Source of the DNA: Glacieibacterium frigidum
Lineage (GTDB): Bacteria > Pseudomonadota > Alphaproteobacteria > Sphingomonadales > Sphingomonadaceae
DNA length: 64,000 nucleotides
Assembly (NCBI RefSeq): GCF_007097155.1
Contig: NZ_VJWA01000002.1
Span: forward strand, 806,001-870,000
Direction: 5' to 3'
Shown: piece after piece, positions 1 through 9,661 of the stretch
Position numbering within the stretch: position 1 is the stretch's first letter
Layout of the letters: every line of letters starts with the position of its first letter
Translations under genes and position numbers: made by a program
The notes under the pieces: generated by a model
Seen by the model: the letters and a program-made list of their open reading frames with translations, nothing else
Databases searched by the model: none
Told to the model about the DNA's origin: nothing

Positions 1-2742
1 CGAGCCGTTGAGATCGATCTGCGAGTCCGACAGGCCGACGAAGTCGAGCGGGAAGTTGTACGCGACTTCGGCGGTCAGGCCCTTGAACTCGAAGAACGCG
101 CCGTTGACGAAATTGGTGCGGAAGCCGGGACGGGCCGGATCGATGCTCAGCTGGCCGTTGCGCGCGCCGCCGCGATCGCGCGCGATCAGCGAGCAGAAGG
201 CGTTGGCGTTGTCGACATCGGCCGTGTTGAAGTCGGGGTTGTCGTAGCAGCCCTCGGCGATGTTGGCGTTGGTCAGCGACGCGATGTTGCCGATCACCTT
301 GATGCGGTTCCAGTCGACCGCAGCGCGGAAGCGCGGGATGAAGCTGGGCTGCAGGACGAAGCCGAAGGTGTACGACTTGCCCTCTTCGTTATCGAGATTG
401 ACGTTGCCGCCGCTCGTGATCGGCACGGTCGCGGCGCGCGCCAGGCTGTCGAAGGTCGCGCCGTTGATACCGTACGCCGCAAAGAACGCCGCGCAGTTCG
501 TCTGGCGCTGCGCCGGGTTCGGCCCCAGCGCGATCTGCGTGCGGTCGCACGGATCGGGGAAGGTGTTGAACGCCGGCGAGACGGGGGTGAACAGCTCGGT
601 GATCGACGGCGCACGCAGCGAGCGCGTGTAGTTGCCGCGGAGCTCGATGCCCTTGAACGGCTGCCAGCGCCCGCCGTAGGTATAGGCGGTGAAGCCGCCG
701 TTGACGGTATTGTCGACGTAGCGGATCTTGCCCTCGATCTGCAGCGAGCGGATCAGCGGCACGTTGTTGTCGGGCGAGACCAGCGGGATCAGGATTTCGC
801 CGAACGCCTCGTCGGTGTTGAACTGGCCGCTGTTGCCGCCGATCGGCACCGAACGGCCAAGGCCTGCGCGCTGGAAATCGTCGGGCAGGAAGGCGCCCTT
901 TTCCTTGCGGTGCTCGTAGCCGACGTTGAAGCCGACCGGCCCCGACCACAGCTCGAACAGCGACTGCGAGCCGAAGTTGATGTTGTACACCTGCTGCTCG
1001 AGGACGGCGCGCGCCTCGGTCTGGCCGGTGACATAGGCCTTGGCGGCAGGGCTGGCGCGGTTCTCGCCGAACACGTCGAGCGGTACGCAGTTCGGATCGC
1101 CGTTGGGCAGCAGCGCGTCGGGGTTGACCTTGGTCGCTGCGGTCGCCGGCTGGCAGTTGTTGATCGCGTTGACGAAGCGCTGCTGGTTCAGGACGTTGGC
1201 GAAGAAGCTGCCCTCGCTGCGGCCGTAGTTGGCCGACGCCTCCCAGGTGAACTCGCGCCCGAACGCGCCGAACTCGCCCTTCAGGCCGCCGACGATGCGA
1301 TAGACGTCGGTGGTCGAGCTGGCGTTGTTGTTGACGAGGTCGCGCGACGCCCGCGACAGGCGGAAGCTGGTCGCGCCGACCGCGGCGAGCTGTGCACGCG
1401 CCTGCGCCGACAGGCGCGGATCGGTTGCCTGGAAGGTCAGGGGCGCCGAGTTGGCACCGAACAGCGTCGCGTTGAAGATCGGCTGGTCGATCAGCTCGTT
1501 CGCCTTGGCGCGGTAGTAGGTCGCCTCGACGAAAGCCTCGACCTTGTCGAAGATTTCGTAGCGGCCGATGAGATTGGCGGTGATGCGCTCGAGGCCCGAG
1601 GTGATCTGCGAGGTCTCGTTGAGGTTGAAGCCGTCGCCGCCGCTGGCGTTCTGCGCACCGAACGGCACGCCCGGATTGAACGGCACGAGATTGCCCTGCG
1701 GGTCGAACTGCAGCAGCACGTTATTGGCGCCGAAGCCGCGCGGCAGGCCGTTCGCCAGCGTGTTGCCCTGACCGGCCGGGTTGGTGGCGGGCAGCAGCAG
1801 GCCGCCGCCGGTCAGCGAGAAGATGCGCGTGTTGCGGATATAGACGGTGTTGGCGATGCCGTCGGCGTTGCCGGTGTTGAACGGCGTGTTCGGATTCAGG
1901 CGCCCGTCGTTCTGCGGCGTGCGGCCGTTGAGCAAGGCTGCGGCGCTGCCCGCGGTCGGGTTGGTGCCGGTGCCGAAGCCTTCCTGGAAACGCTTGCGGT
2001 TGATCGCCAGCACGCCGTTGGCCTTGTCGTAGCTTGCCGCGACGGTGATGTTGCCGCGCTTGTCGGCGCCGAAATTATGCCCCGCGACGACCGCGATGTT
2101 GTAGCGGCCGTTGTCGCCCTGCTCGGTGATGCCGCCGAGGCCCGAGACGGTGACGCCCTCGAAATCGCGCTTGAGGATGACGTTGACCGTGCCCGCGATG
2201 GCGTCGGAACCGTAGGTCGGCGCGCCGCCGATGGCGACATTCTCGATCCGGTCGACGAGCTCGGTGGGGATGACGTTGAGGTCGACCTGCAGGCCGGGCG
2301 TGTTGCCGAAGATCGACGGCGCGTTGGTCGAGACGAAGCGGCGGCCGTTGACCAGCGTCAGCGTGCGCGCGCTGCCGAGGCCGAAGCGGTTGACGAAGTT
2401 CTGCCCGACGCCAAAGCCCGCCTGGCCGCCGTCGGGATTGACGCCGACGCCGAAGCCCGGGATTTCGTTGAGCGCATCGGCGACGTTGGTCAGGCCGCGC
2501 GCCTTCAGATACTCGCTCGACACGACGGTCGCGGGTTCGAGCGAATCGAAGCCGGCGCGCGCGATACGCGAACCCGTGACGACGATCGCCTCATCATCAT
2601 TCTCGGCTGCCTCGGGCCCGGTGACCGGCGTGGCCGGGTCGGTGACGGCGGCTGGCGCCGGGGTAGGCGCGGTCTGCGCATAAGCGGGCAGGCAGGCGAG
2701 CGTCGCGACGAGCGCAGTCGCCGACAGGATGACATGCTTCAT
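1..2742 (-). CDS. TonB-dependent receptor, C-terminus beyond window
   Basis: Outer-membrane active transporter of the TonB-dependent family; substrate not identifiable. The reading frame is open from the ATG at 2742 to the window edge (914 residues visible), so the end of the beta-barrel is missing. Residues 1-22 are a signal peptide ending in AYA. A TonB-box-like DDEAIVVTGSRI lies near residue 50, followed by a plug domain (VNGRRFVST, NVIPTELVDRIE, GSDAIAGTVNVILKR) and a barrel with many alternating aromatic strands. An AAGGGG ribosome site precedes the start. The plug is of the large receptor type common in sphingomonads for glycans, aromatics or peptides. No substrate-specific gene flanks it; ppa upstream is unrelated. 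Family assignment is firm, substrate unknown. Confidence 0.93.
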   Translation of the reverse strand, partial: MKHVILSATALVATLACLPAYAQTAPTPAPAAVTDPATPVTGPEAAENDDEAIVVTGSRIARAGFDSLEPATVVSSEYLKARGLTNVADALNEIPGFGVGVNPDGGQAGFGVGQNFVNRFGLGSARTLTLVNGRRFVSTNAPSIFGNTPGLQVDLNVIPTELVDRIENVAIGGAPTYGSDAIAGTVNVILKRDFEGVTVSGLGGITEQGDNGRYNIAVVAGHNFGADKRGNITVAASYDKANGVLAINRKRFQEGFGTGTNPTAGSAAALLNGRTPQNDGRLNPNTPFNTGNADGIANTVYIRNTRIFSLTGGGLLLPATNPAGQGNTLANGLPRGFGANNVLLQFDPQGNLVPFNPGVPFGAQNASGGDGFNLNETSQITSGLERITANLIGRYEIFDKVEAFVEATYYRAKANELIDQPIFNATLFGANSAPLTFQATDPRLSAQARAQLAAVGATSFRLSRASRDLVNNNASSTTDVYRIVGGLKGEFGAFGREFTWEASANYGRSEGSFFANVLNQQRFVNAINNCQPATAATKVNPDALLPNGDPNCVPLDVFGENRASPAAKAYVTGQTEARAVLEQQVYNINFGSQSLFELWSGPVGFNVGYEHRKEKGAFLPDDFQRAGLGRSVPIGGNSGQFNTDEAFGEILIPLVSPDNNVPLIRSLQIEGKIRYVDNTVNGGFTAYTYGGRWQPFKGIELRGNYTRSLRAPSITELFTPVSPAFNTFPDPCDRTQIALGPNPAQRQTNCAAFFAAYGINGATFDSLARAATVPITSGGNVNLDNEEGKSYTFGFVLQPSFIPRFRAAVDWNRIKVIGNIASLTNANIAEGCYDNPDFNTADVDNANAFCSLIARDRGGARNGQLSIDPARPGFRTNFVNGAFFEFKGLTAEVAYNFPLDFVGLSDSQIDLNGS

Positions 2743-2762
2743 GATTAGGGCCCCTTGATACG

Positions 2763-2779
2763 TTGCTGCCGTACAGCAA
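2763..2779 (-). promoter_or_regulatory. Short inverted repeat in leader of TonB receptor gene
   Basis: A perfect 6-bp inverted repeat, TTGCTG and CAGCAA around 5 nt, lies 21 nt upstream of the receptor start. It could be an operator or a leader hairpin. It is short enough to be chance. Confidence 0.25.
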
Positions 2780-2855
2780 GCGTTCAGGTCCTATCGAGTC
2801 GCGCCTGTCCTGCCAGTGGGTATGAACGTCGCAGGCGTAACGAGACGCGAAATTG

Positions 2856-2886
2856 CGGTCGGTTGTCGCTAAACTGCAACAGACCG
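2856..2886 (-). terminator. Probable intrinsic terminator after ppa
   Basis: Read on the minus strand, CGGTCTGTTG and CAACCGACCG form a 10-bp stem with one mismatch around an 11-nt loop, 9 nt after the ppa stop codon. A short CAATTTC follows. The U-tract is weak, so termination is plausible but not certain. Confidence 0.4.
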
Positions 2887-2894
2887 AAAGGCCG

Positions 2895-3422
2895 CTATTT
2901 CGCCGCCCGCGCGATCGCCTCCATGATCATCTGCGCGGCGCCCTCGGCATCCAGCCAATGGCCGACGCGGACCCACTTGCCCTTCTCCAGGTCCTTGTAA
3001 TGCTGGAAGAAATGCTCGATCTGCCGGGTGATCAGCGGCGGCAGGTCGCTGTGGTTGCGGACATCGGCATAGATCGGGTGCAGCGCGTCGACGGGTACCG
3101 CGAGGATCTTCTCGTCGCCGCCGCCCTCGTCCTCCATGACCAGCGCGCCGATCGGGCGGACACGCACCACCGCGCCGGGCACCAGCCGCGTCTCGCCGAC
3201 GATCAGCACGTCGATCGGATCGCCGTCCATCGACAGGGTGTGCGGGATGAAACCATAGTTGCCCGGATAGGACATCGCGGTGTGCAGGAAGCGGTCGACG
3301 AACAGCGCGCCGCTGTCCTTGTCCATCTCGTACTTCACCGGTTCGCCGCCCGCAGGCACCTCGACGATGACGTTGACGTCGTGCGGCGGCGCGCGGCCGA
3401 TCGGAATGCGGGCTATGTCCAT
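2895..3422 (-). CDS. ppa: Inorganic pyrophosphatase (family I)
   Basis: Soluble cytoplasmic enzyme hydrolysing pyrophosphate to phosphate, which pulls nucleic acid, protein and activated-sugar synthesis forward. The 175-residue length is typical of the bacterial hexameric type. The metal-binding signature DGDPIDVL is at residues 66-73 with Asp66, Asp68 and Asp71. [18 protein letters not shown] is the conserved stretch before it. The ATG at 3422 has AAGGAG six bases upstream. It follows the DUF2218 gene by 9 nt and may share the PadR-controlled transcript, which would be unusual for a housekeeping enzyme. Identification is firm. Confidence 0.97.
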   Translation of the reverse strand: MDIARIPIGRAPPHDVNVIVEVPAGGEPVKYEMDKDSGALFVDRFLHTAMSYPGNYGFIPHTLSMDGDPIDVLIVGETRLVPGAVVRVRPIGALVMEDEGGGDEKILAVPVDALHPIYADVRNHSDLPPLITRQIEHFFQHYKDLEKGKWVRVGHWLDAEGAAQMIMEAIARAAK

Positions 3423-3431
3423 GGCGTCTCC

Positions 3432-3713
3432 TTAGCCGCGGACCCAGTCCACCGCCAGTTCTTCGCGAAACGCGAAACGCCGCAGATGTTCGGCGACGAC
3501 CGGCTCCATCCGGTCGAGCGTCGCGGCATCGGGGCCGGCCAGCGTCATGGTCAGCGCGTGTGGCGCGGCGTCGAAGCGCACCGCCGACGTCGGGAAGGCG
3601 ACACGGCCCTGGATAGCGTCGAATTCGACCTCCAGCTTGTGGCTCCAGTGCTTGCACAGCTGCTGGAGGTAGCGCGAGGCGTTCTCGGTCGGGACGGTGG
3701 CGATGCTGTCCAC
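3432..3713 (-). CDS. DUF2218 domain protein
   Basis: Small 93-residue protein matching the DUF2218 family as I recall it: an N-terminal A-x-RYLQQLCKHW segment, then a beta-rich middle where a small acidic/polar fold is expected. Function is unknown; family members are often found beside siderophore-interacting ferric reductases and PadR regulators. The GTG start at 3713 is one base after the PadR stop (TGA C GTG), so translation is probably coupled. The neighbour upstream is a His-rich PadR, pointing to metal homeostasis, but no reductase gene is present here. Confidence 0.8.
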   Translation of the reverse strand: MDSIATVPTENASRYLQQLCKHWSHKLEVEFDAIQGRVAFPTSAVRFDAAPHALTMTLAGPDAATLDRMEPVVAEHLRRFAFREELAVDWVRG

Positions 3714-3714
3714 G

Positions 3715-4242
3715 TCAGCTCCTTTCGATTTCGGCGGCGGCCGCGTCGAGCGCGGCGGCGATGCGGCTGGCCTGGGGTTCGTCGAGCCCGCCGCGACCCA
3801 TGCGCAGCTTGAGTGCGAAGCGCAGGTTGGCCATGGCGCGGACGATGCGCGGGCTGAAATCGCCGCCGCCGCCGGCCTCGGCGATGCGCGCGAAGATCGC
3901 GTCGACCGTGGCGCGGTTCTCGGCGAGGTTCGCGGTGCCGGCCTCGGTGACCGTGTACTGGCGCTTGTTGCCCTCGGTCGCCTGGGCGGTGACGAGGCCC
4001 AGCTCCTCCAGCATGGTCAGCGTCGGATAGACGACGCCCGGGCTGGGTGCGTACGCGCCGCCGAGCCTCGCCTCGATCTCGCGGATGATTTCGTAACCGT
4101 GGCGCGGCCCTTCGGCGATCAGCGCGAGGATCAGCAGGCGAAGGTCGCCGTGCTGGAACATGCGGCCTGACCGTCCGCCGCGCATCCCGCCACCGCCGAA
4201 GCGACCGCCGGATCCGTGCCTGTGATGATGATGTCCGAACAT
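3715..4242 (-). CDS. PadR-family repressor with His/Gly-rich N-terminal arm
   Basis: Transcriptional repressor of 175 residues. Residues 1-30 are a metal-binding-like arm (FGHHHHRHGSGG, then Gly/Arg-rich). A PadR winged helix follows (LLILALIAEGPRHGYEII, SPGVVYPTLTMLEELGLV, KRQYTVTEAG), then a C-terminal helical dimerisation segment. The architecture matches E. coli YqjI, a nickel-responsive repressor with a His-rich N-terminus that controls the ferric reductase gene yqjH; the metal-sensing role here is inferred from that. ATG at 4242 with AAGGA upstream. A dyad repeat lies 13 nt before the start, so it is likely autoregulated. It heads a PadR-DUF2218-ppa set. Confidence 0.9.
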   Translation of the reverse strand: MFGHHHHRHGSGGRFGGGGMRGGRSGRMFQHGDLRLLILALIAEGPRHGYEIIREIEARLGGAYAPSPGVVYPTLTMLEELGLVTAQATEGNKRQYTVTEAGTANLAENRATVDAIFARIAEAGGGGDFSPRIVRAMANLRFALKLRMGRGGLDEPQASRIAAALDAAAAEIERS

Positions 4243-4254
4243 TCTCGATCCTTA

Positions 4255-4320
4255 TTAGATATGTCGATTTACGCGATATATCTAAAGTGATGTGGAATGC
4301 AAGAGGGACCGATATATCTT
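4255..4320. promoter_or_regulatory. Probable PadR operator, three half-sites
   Basis: TTAGATATGTCG (4255-4266) and CGATATATCTAA (4274-4285) are an inverted pair matching at 11 of 12 positions around a 7-nt spacer, immediately upstream of the padR start. A third copy of the right half, CGATATATCTT, is at 4310-4320. The AT-rich block stands out sharply in high-GC sequence. Position and symmetry fit autoregulation by PadR; the third site is also downstream of the DUF6491 gene stop. Confidence 0.7.
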
Positions 4321-4333
4321 TTTTGGACGGGCG

Positions 4334-4684
4334 TCAGCGGCTGGCGCGGCGGCCTTCGGGCTGAGGTGCGTCGATCGGCGTGAACTTGCCCAGCGCGCAC
4401 GACCCGTAGGTGATATCCACCCGCGGATCGAAGACGCGGACGAGATCGCCTTCGCAGAGCTGCGTCGATGGCGTTCTCGTCTGGATCGAGCGGCTCGGCT
4501 TCAGGCCGGTGCAGGCGTTCGACATGTCGTTGCGGTACCATTGCCTCCCCATGCGGAACAGGATCGCGCCGTCGACGATGCGCTGGTTGCGGATCTGCGG
4601 GAGCGACAGGCACTGGCGAGGCGCGGTCTCGACGGCGAGCGCCGGCGCGGCAGCGAGGAGCGACAGCAGCAGCACACGGATCAT
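4334..4684 (-). CDS. Small secreted protein, DUF6491-like
   Basis: A 116-residue exported protein of unknown function. Residues 1-18 form a signal peptide (MIRVLLLSLLAAAPALA). The mature part has four cysteines (CLSL, NACTGL, QLCEGD, GSCALG) and the pattern IRNQRIVDGAILFRMG-QWYRN, which resembles the DUF6491 family found in sphingomonads and related bacteria. Two disulfides are likely. ATG at 4684. It has its own small intergenic gap and is convergent with nothing; the nearest neighbour is the gloB end, 52 nt upstream. Confidence 0.7.
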   Translation of the reverse strand: MIRVLLLSLLAAAPALAVETAPRQCLSLPQIRNQRIVDGAILFRMGRQWYRNDMSNACTGLKPSRSIQTRTPSTQLCEGDLVRVFDPRVDITYGSCALGKFTPIDAPQPEGRRASR

Positions 4685-4736
4685 CGTCTTACTCCGGGAT
4701 CAGGCTCGAACCTACCACGAGCCCGACCTCAACGCA

Positions 4737-5462
4737 TCAACCCCGAAACCTGTCCTTCGCGGCGCGGGCGTCGGCGAACCCCGCGACATCGGCGCGCACG
4801 AACGGGTTAGTGGCGCGCTCGAGACCGATCGTCGAAGGCACCGTCGGCAAGCCCCTGGCCCGCGCCGCGTCGATAGCGACGACGCGCGCCAGCAGCTCGG
4901 AATTACCTGGCTCGACCGTCACCGCGAAGCGCGCGTTCGACTGGGTATATTCATGCGCGCAATAGACGCGCGTCGCGTCGGGAAGCGCCATCAGCTTCGA
5001 CAGGCTGGCATGCATCTGCGGCGCCGTACCCTCGAACAGCCGCCCGCAGCCAAGCGCAAACAAGGTGTCGCCGCAGAACAGCGCGTCGTCATCCGTGAAC
5101 CAATAGGCGTTATGCCCTGCCGTATGCCCGGGCACGTCGATGACCCGCGCCGTGGCAGCGCCGAGCGTCACCGTGTCACCCTCCGCGACCTCGCGGTCGA
5201 TACCCGGGATCTTCGCTGCCTCGCCCGCCGGGCCGGTGATCAGGCAGCCCGTCGCCGCCTTGATCGCCAGGTTCGCGCCGGTGTGATCGGGGTGCCAGTG
5301 GGTGTTCCAGATGTCGCTGATCGTCCAGCCGCGTTCCGCCGCCGCCGCCAGCACCGGCTCGGCGACCGCGGGGTCGATCACGGCGGTTGCGCTGCTTTCG
5401 GGTTCGTGAATCAGATAGACGTAATTGTCGCTCAGCACCGGGATCTGAACGATGTCGAGCAT
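4737..5462 (-). CDS. gloB: Hydroxyacylglutathione hydrolase (glyoxalase II)
   Basis: Second enzyme of methylglyoxal detoxification, hydrolysing S-lactoylglutathione to lactate and glutathione in the cytoplasm. It has 241 residues and a metallo-beta-lactamase fold. The binuclear metal motif THWHPDH is near residue 55, followed by VPGHTAGH, LFCGDTLFALGCGRLFEGT and YCAHEYT, all diagnostic for glyoxalase II. The ATG at 5462 overlaps the gloA stop as TAATG, so the two are translationally coupled. Frames extending further upstream run into gloA and are not real. Firm identification. Confidence 0.97.
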   Translation of the reverse strand: MLDIVQIPVLSDNYVYLIHEPESSATAVIDPAVAEPVLAAAAERGWTISDIWNTHWHPDHTGANLAIKAATGCLITGPAGEAAKIPGIDREVAEGDTVTLGAATARVIDVPGHTAGHNAYWFTDDDALFCGDTLFALGCGRLFEGTAPQMHASLSKLMALPDATRVYCAHEYTQSNARFAVTVEPGNSELLARVVAIDAARARGLPTVPSTIGLERATNPFVRADVAGFADARAAKDRFRG

Positions 5463-5878
5463 TACCAGCTGCCGGTATTGGGCATCGACACCCAGGGCTC
5501 GGCCGGGGTCAGCGAACCGCCCGCCTGGAGCAGCTCGATCGAGATGCCGTCGGGGGTATGGACGAACGCCATCCGCCCCTCGCGCGGCGGCCGGTTGATC
5601 GTCACCCCCGCCGCCATCAGCCGCGCGCAGGTCTCGTGGATATCGTCGACCGCATAGGCGAGGTGCCCGAAGTTGCGCCCGCCGGTGTACTCCTCGGGAT
5701 CCCAGTTGTGCGTCAGTTCGACCTGCGCGCCCTCGTCGCCGGGGGCGGCGAGGAAGATCAGCGTGTAGCGCCCGGCCTCGCTGGTGATCCGCCGCACTTC
5801 CTTCAGCCCGACGAGCTCGAAAAAGCGCACCGTCGCCTCCGGATCGGTGACGCGGATCATCGTGTGAAGATACTTCAC
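5462..5878 (-). CDS. gloA: Lactoylglutathione lyase (glyoxalase I)
   Basis: Converts the methylglyoxal-glutathione hemithioacetal to S-lactoylglutathione. The 138-residue protein is a two-module VOC fold; expected metal ligands are visible at His5, Glu54, His72 and Glu115 (ALTHNWD-like [24 protein letters not shown]). The length matches the short nickel-type bacterial enzyme. ATG at 5878 overlaps the trxA stop as ATGA, and its own stop overlaps gloB, giving a tight trxA-gloA-gloB run. The grouping links thiol redox and aldehyde detoxification. Confidence 0.95.
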   Translation of the reverse strand: MKYLHTMIRVTDPEATVRFFELVGLKEVRRITSEAGRYTLIFLAAPGDEGAQVELTHNWDPEEYTGGRNFGHLAYAVDDIHETCARLMAAGVTINRPPREGRMAFVHTPDGISIELLQAGGSLTPAEPWVSMPNTGSW

Positions 5879-6198
5879 GCGGCGAGCTCACCCTCGAGCC
5901 AGGCCTTGATTGCCGACTTGGGGCGCGCGCCGACGGCAGTCGCGGCGGGCTGGCCGCCCTTGAACAGGATCATCGTCGGGATGCCGCGCACGCCGTAGCG
6001 CGTCGGGGCATCGGGGTTCTCGTCGATGTTGACCTTGACGATCTCGACGTCGTCCATCTCGAGGTTGAGCTCCTCGAGCGCCGGGCCGATCTGGCGGCAG
6101 GGGCCGCACCATTCGGCCCAGAAGTCGACTAGGACGGGCTTGTCCGACGCGATGACGTCGGCGTGGAACGAGGCGTCGGTGACGTGCTTGGCGGCCAT
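5875..6198 (-). CDS. trxA: Thioredoxin
   Basis: Cytoplasmic disulfide reductase of 107 residues, the standard thioredoxin length. The active site WCGPC has Cys31 and Cys34; VDFWAEW precedes it, and the cis-proline loop [12 protein letters not shown] follows. The ATG at 6198 was chosen over longer frames because AGGAG lies seven bases upstream and the protein then starts at the usual point. It is 55 nt downstream of addA in the same direction and overlaps gloA by four bases. Confidence 0.97.
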   Translation of the reverse strand: MAAKHVTDASFHADVIASDKPVLVDFWAEWCGPCRQIGPALEELNLEMDDVEIVKVNIDENPDAPTRYGVRGIPTMILFKGGQPAATAVGARPKSAIKAWLEGELAA

Positions 6199-6253
6199 AG
6201 GGATGCTCCTGCTGTTACGCCGGAGATAGACCCGCGCGTGGGCAGGTTCAACG

Positions 6254-9200
6254 TCAGCCGGGGACAAGCGTTGCTTGCACGTCCCCCAGCCGGGGTTTGT
6301 GCACGGCGAGCAGCGCGGGCGCCAGGTCGATCAGCGTCGCGTCGTGGGTGTAGAGCAGCGCCGCCTCGACCGCGCGGCCGGGGAAGATCGCGCCGAGTGC
6401 CGCGACGTACGCCGCCATCTGGCGCAGGTGATAGGGCTCGACCGCAGCAGCGTCGGCGGGAACGCGGCTGCCGGTCTTGAAGTCGATCAGGCGGATACGC
6501 TCGGGCGTGACCAGCAGCCGGTCGACCTTGCCCGCGATGACGACGCCGTCGACGACCGCCGCGATCGGCGCCTCGGCGAGCGAGTCGGGGCCGAACAGGT
6601 CGGCGAAGCGCGGATCGTCGACGATGCCGAGCGCGGTCGCCGCCAGCGCCGCGCGGGCGGTGTCGTCGAGGTCGGGGGCGTGGGCACCCAGCCAGCGCGC
6701 GGCGGCGGCGGCGCGGTCCGAAGGCGCGACGCCGGGCAGCGCCTCGAACAGCGCGTGGAGCCGCTGGCCGCGACGCGCGGCGGCCTTCATCGCGTCGGTC
6801 GGCGGCGGCGCGGCGATATCGTCGGCGGCGATCGCCGACGGGCTGAGCGGGCGCGGCGGGCGCGCCTCGGGCGGCGCGGGGGTCGTCGCCCAGCCGGGCA
6901 GGTCGGTCAGCGCCGTGGCCGCCGCATCGCGCCGCGCGTCGGGCACCGGCGTGCCATCCATGCAGGCACGGTGGACGAGCGTGTCGCCCCAGGCATCGGG
7001 CTCGACGGTTGCCCCGAGCGCGGTGAGTGCGTTGCCGACCACCGCGTGCCAGCTTTCGGGCGGCAGCGCGCCACGCTTGCCCAGCGCCCCGCCGACGAAC
7101 AGTAGGTCCTCCGCCCGCGTCAGCGCAACGTAGAGCAGCCGCCAATGCTCGTGCATCTGCGCCTCGGTCGCCCGCGCCGCGGCGTCGCCGATGGCGCCGA
7201 CCTTGCCCGTCTTGCCGCCATGGAAGATCGGCACGGGCTTCGTCGCGTCGCCCAGCTCGACCATGACGTGATCGCTGGTGTCGCCGCGCGCGCGCGTCGC
7301 GTCGGCCAACACGACGACGGGCGCCTGCAGACCCTTGGCGCCGTGGACGGTCATGATGCGCACCGCGTCGAACGGCGCGTCGGGGTCGCGCTTGATGTCG
7401 GTGTCCTCGGTCTCCATCCACGCGAGGAAGCCCTGCAAGGTCGGCGCGTTGGCGACCTCGAAGGCGAGGGCCTGCGCGCACACCGCGTCGATCGCCTCGC
7501 GCGCCTCCTCGCCGAGCCGCGCGAGCAGTTTCCGGCGCCCGCCGAGTTGTCCGGACAGGATCGTCTCCAGAAACTCGTACGGCGCGCTGAAGTCGGCGAG
7601 GCCGAGCGCGGTGCCGAGCCATTCTGCCGCCTCGCCCCCGGCGGTGCGCACGCGGTCCCACAGGCTTCCCGTCCGCCCGTACGCGAGCGCGAGCAGCGCA
7701 TCGTGGTCCATCCCGATGAACGGCGAGGTCAGCAGCGTCGCGCAGGTCAGGTCGTCGCTCGGCTGCAGCACGAAGCGGATCACCGCGAGCAGGTCCTGCA
7801 CCGCGATCGGCTCGGTCAGGCGCAGCCGGTCGGCGCCCGCGACGGGGACATTCAACTGATGCAGCGCCGCAACCAGCGGCTGCACGAACTCGCCGCGGTT
7901 GCGGACCAGCACGAGGATATCGTCGGCGCGCACGTTGCGGTCGCGCGCCGGCAGGCGCAGCGCGGTATCGGGGTGCAGCCACGCCGCGATCTGCTTCGCG
8001 AGGTCGTGCGCCATGCGCACCTCGGCAGGCGGCAGCCAGCCGCGCGCCGCATCGAGCGCCGCCTCGTCGGGCGCAGCGAGCGGCGGCCACAAGGTCACCT
8101 GGCCCGGCAGGTTGCGCCGCGCCGCCTGCGACGGCGGCACCTCGCTGCGCATGCCCAGCGCCTCGTGGCCCAACTGCTCGACGACCTTGTCGACGACGTC
8201 GAGCACCGCGGGTACCGAGCGGAACGAGGTGTCGAGCGCGACCTGCTGCCACCCCGCCGCCGCGTCGGCGATCTTCTGCGCGAAGGCCTCGCGCTTTTCC
8301 TCGAAGACACGCGGGTCGCTGCCCTGGAAGGCGAAGATCGCCTGCTTGAAGTCGCCGACGACGAACAATGTCCGCACCGCCTCGCGAGCGCCCTTGCCAT
8401 CGAAGAACTCGTCGGTCAGCGCCTCGACGATCGCCCATTGCGCGGGGTTGGTATCCTGCGCCTCGTCGACGAGGAGGTGGTCGATGCGGCTGTCGAGCTT
8501 GAAGCGCACCCAGTCGCCCATCCCCGGCTGGTGGAGCAGCGCGGCGGCCTGCGCGATCATGTCGTCGTAATCGATCACCCCGGCGCGCCGCTTGTGCGCG
8601 GCATAGGCGGTGCCGAGCCGCGCGCCGACGCGCAGGTGGCGCGCGGCATTGTCGACGGCGTCGAGCAGGCGGCGCGTCTCGACGAGTGCGTCGACCGCCT
8701 CGCACAGCCGCTCGGCGAGGTCGAGGAGCGCAGGATCGGCGCGCTTGCCGCCGGGCACCAGCGTCGTGAACCGCTCGTCGGCGGTCGCCTTGTGGAAGAC
8801 CTTGCACAGGTCGGTCAAGTGTTCGACGCGCGCCTCGCGGTTGCACGCCAGCCACCACAACAGGGTGTCGGCGCGCTTGGTGAAGGTCGCGACGCCGCTC
8901 GCCTGATAGCCGAGCGCGAGGCGGCGCAGCCCGACCTCGTCGAGCGTGGCGACCATCGCCCCCAGCACCTCCGCCGTACTGCCTTCCCCCGGCAGCTGGA
9001 AGGTACGGCGCAGGCGCGGCACGAAGCTCGACGCCGGCCCAAGCCCCTCGATCGCCGCGGCGTGCCGGATCAGCGTACCCGAGATCGCGTCGAACGCCCC
9101 CTCCCCGCGCGCCACGCTGATCGCGCCGACATCGGCCAGGAAACCGGTGTCACGCTCCGCCGCCGCGTCCTGGATCGTCTCGGCGAGGATGCGGCCGCGC

Positions 9201-9661
9201 AGTGCCACGGCGTCGCGGTCGGCGAGCGTCGCGAACCCCGGCGCGACCCCCGCCTCGACTGGAAAACTGGCGAGGAGAGACTGGGCATAGGCGTGGATCG
9301 TCTGGACGCTGAGGCCCCCTCGCGCGTCGAGCGTGTGCGCGAACAGCGTGCGGGCGAAGGCGAGCGCGTCATCGCTCGTGTCGGCACGGATCGCGGTCAG
9401 GTCGCGGCGCAGTTCGGCATCGTCGGCGCGGACCCAGTGCGCGAGGCGTTCGAAGACCCGGCTCTGCATCTCGGCGGCGCCCGCCTTGGTGAAGGTCAGG
9501 CACAGGATGCGGTCGGGCGCCGCGCCGTCGAGCAGCAGGCGCAGCACGCGCGCGCTCAACACCTGTGTCTTGCCCGTTCCCGCCGACGCCGACACCCAGG
9601 CGTTGTCGCCCGGGCGCGCGCCGAGCGCCTGTTCGTCGCGCAGGTCGAACAGCGGCTTCAT
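6254..9661 (-). CDS. addA: AddA double-strand break repair helicase-nuclease
   Basis: One subunit of the AddAB complex, which processes double-strand ends for RecA loading. The protein has 1,135 residues. A UvrD-type Walker A (ASAGTGKT) is at residues 25-32, motif II (VDEAQD) near 400, motif III ([16 protein letters not shown]) near 440, motif V ([16 protein letters not shown]) near 790, and a C-terminal PD-(D/E)XK nuclease with LIDFKTG near 1060. ATG at 9661 overlaps the addB stop (ATGA), which fixes the start. The neighbours addB upstream and trxA downstream are the usual alphaproteobacterial arrangement. Confidence 0.96.
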   Translation of the reverse strand: MKPLFDLRDEQALGARPGDNAWVSASAGTGKTQVLSARVLRLLLDGAAPDRILCLTFTKAGAAEMQSRVFERLAHWVRADDAELRRDLTAIRADTSDDALAFARTLFAHTLDARGGLSVQTIHAYAQSLLASFPVEAGVAPGFATLADRDAVALRGRILAETIQDAAAERDTGFLADVGAISVARGEGAFDAISGTLIRHAAAIEGLGPASSFVPRLRRTFQLPGEGSTAEVLGAMVATLDEVGLRRLALGYQASGVATFTKRADTLLWWLACNREARVEHLTDLCKVFHKATADERFTTLVPGGKRADPALLDLAERLCEAVDALVETRRLLDAVDNAARHLRVGARLGTAYAAHKRRAGVIDYDDMIAQAAALLHQPGMGDWVRFKLDSRIDHLLVDEAQDTNPAQWAIVEALTDEFFDGKGAREAVRTLFVVGDFKQAIFAFQGSDPRVFEEKREAFAQKIADAAAGWQQVALDTSFRSVPAVLDVVDKVVEQLGHEALGMRSEVPPSQAARRNLPGQVTLWPPLAAPDEAALDAARGWLPPAEVRMAHDLAKQIAAWLHPDTALRLPARDRNVRADDILVLVRNRGEFVQPLVAALHQLNVPVAGADRLRLTEPIAVQDLLAVIRFVLQPSDDLTCATLLTSPFIGMDHDALLALAYGRTGSLWDRVRTAGGEAAEWLGTALGLADFSAPYEFLETILSGQLGGRRKLLARLGEEAREAIDAVCAQALAFEVANAPTLQGFLAWMETEDTDIKRDPDAPFDAVRIMTVHGAKGLQAPVVVLADATRARGDTSDHVMVELGDATKPVPIFHGGKTGKVGAIGDAAARATEAQMHEHWRLLYVALTRAEDLLFVGGALGKRGALPPESWHAVVGNALTALGATVEPDAWGDTLVHRACMDGTPVPDARRDAAATALTDLPGWATTPAPPEARPPRPLSPSAIAADDIAAPPPTDAMKAAARRGQRLHALFEALPGVAPSDRAAAAARWLGAHAPDLDDTARAALAATALGIVDDPRFADLFGPDSLAEAPIAAVVDGVVIAGKVDRLLVTPERIRLIDFKTGSRVPADAAAVEPYHLRQMAAYVAALGAIFPGRAVEAALLYTHDATLIDLAPALLAVHKPRLGDVQATLVPG

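Noticed and set aside
910-2748. A 612-residue open frame opposite the TonB receptor.
   Set aside because: Composition is Arg/Ala/Val/Asp low complexity, typical of antisense shadow; the receptor on the minus strand has clear family motifs.
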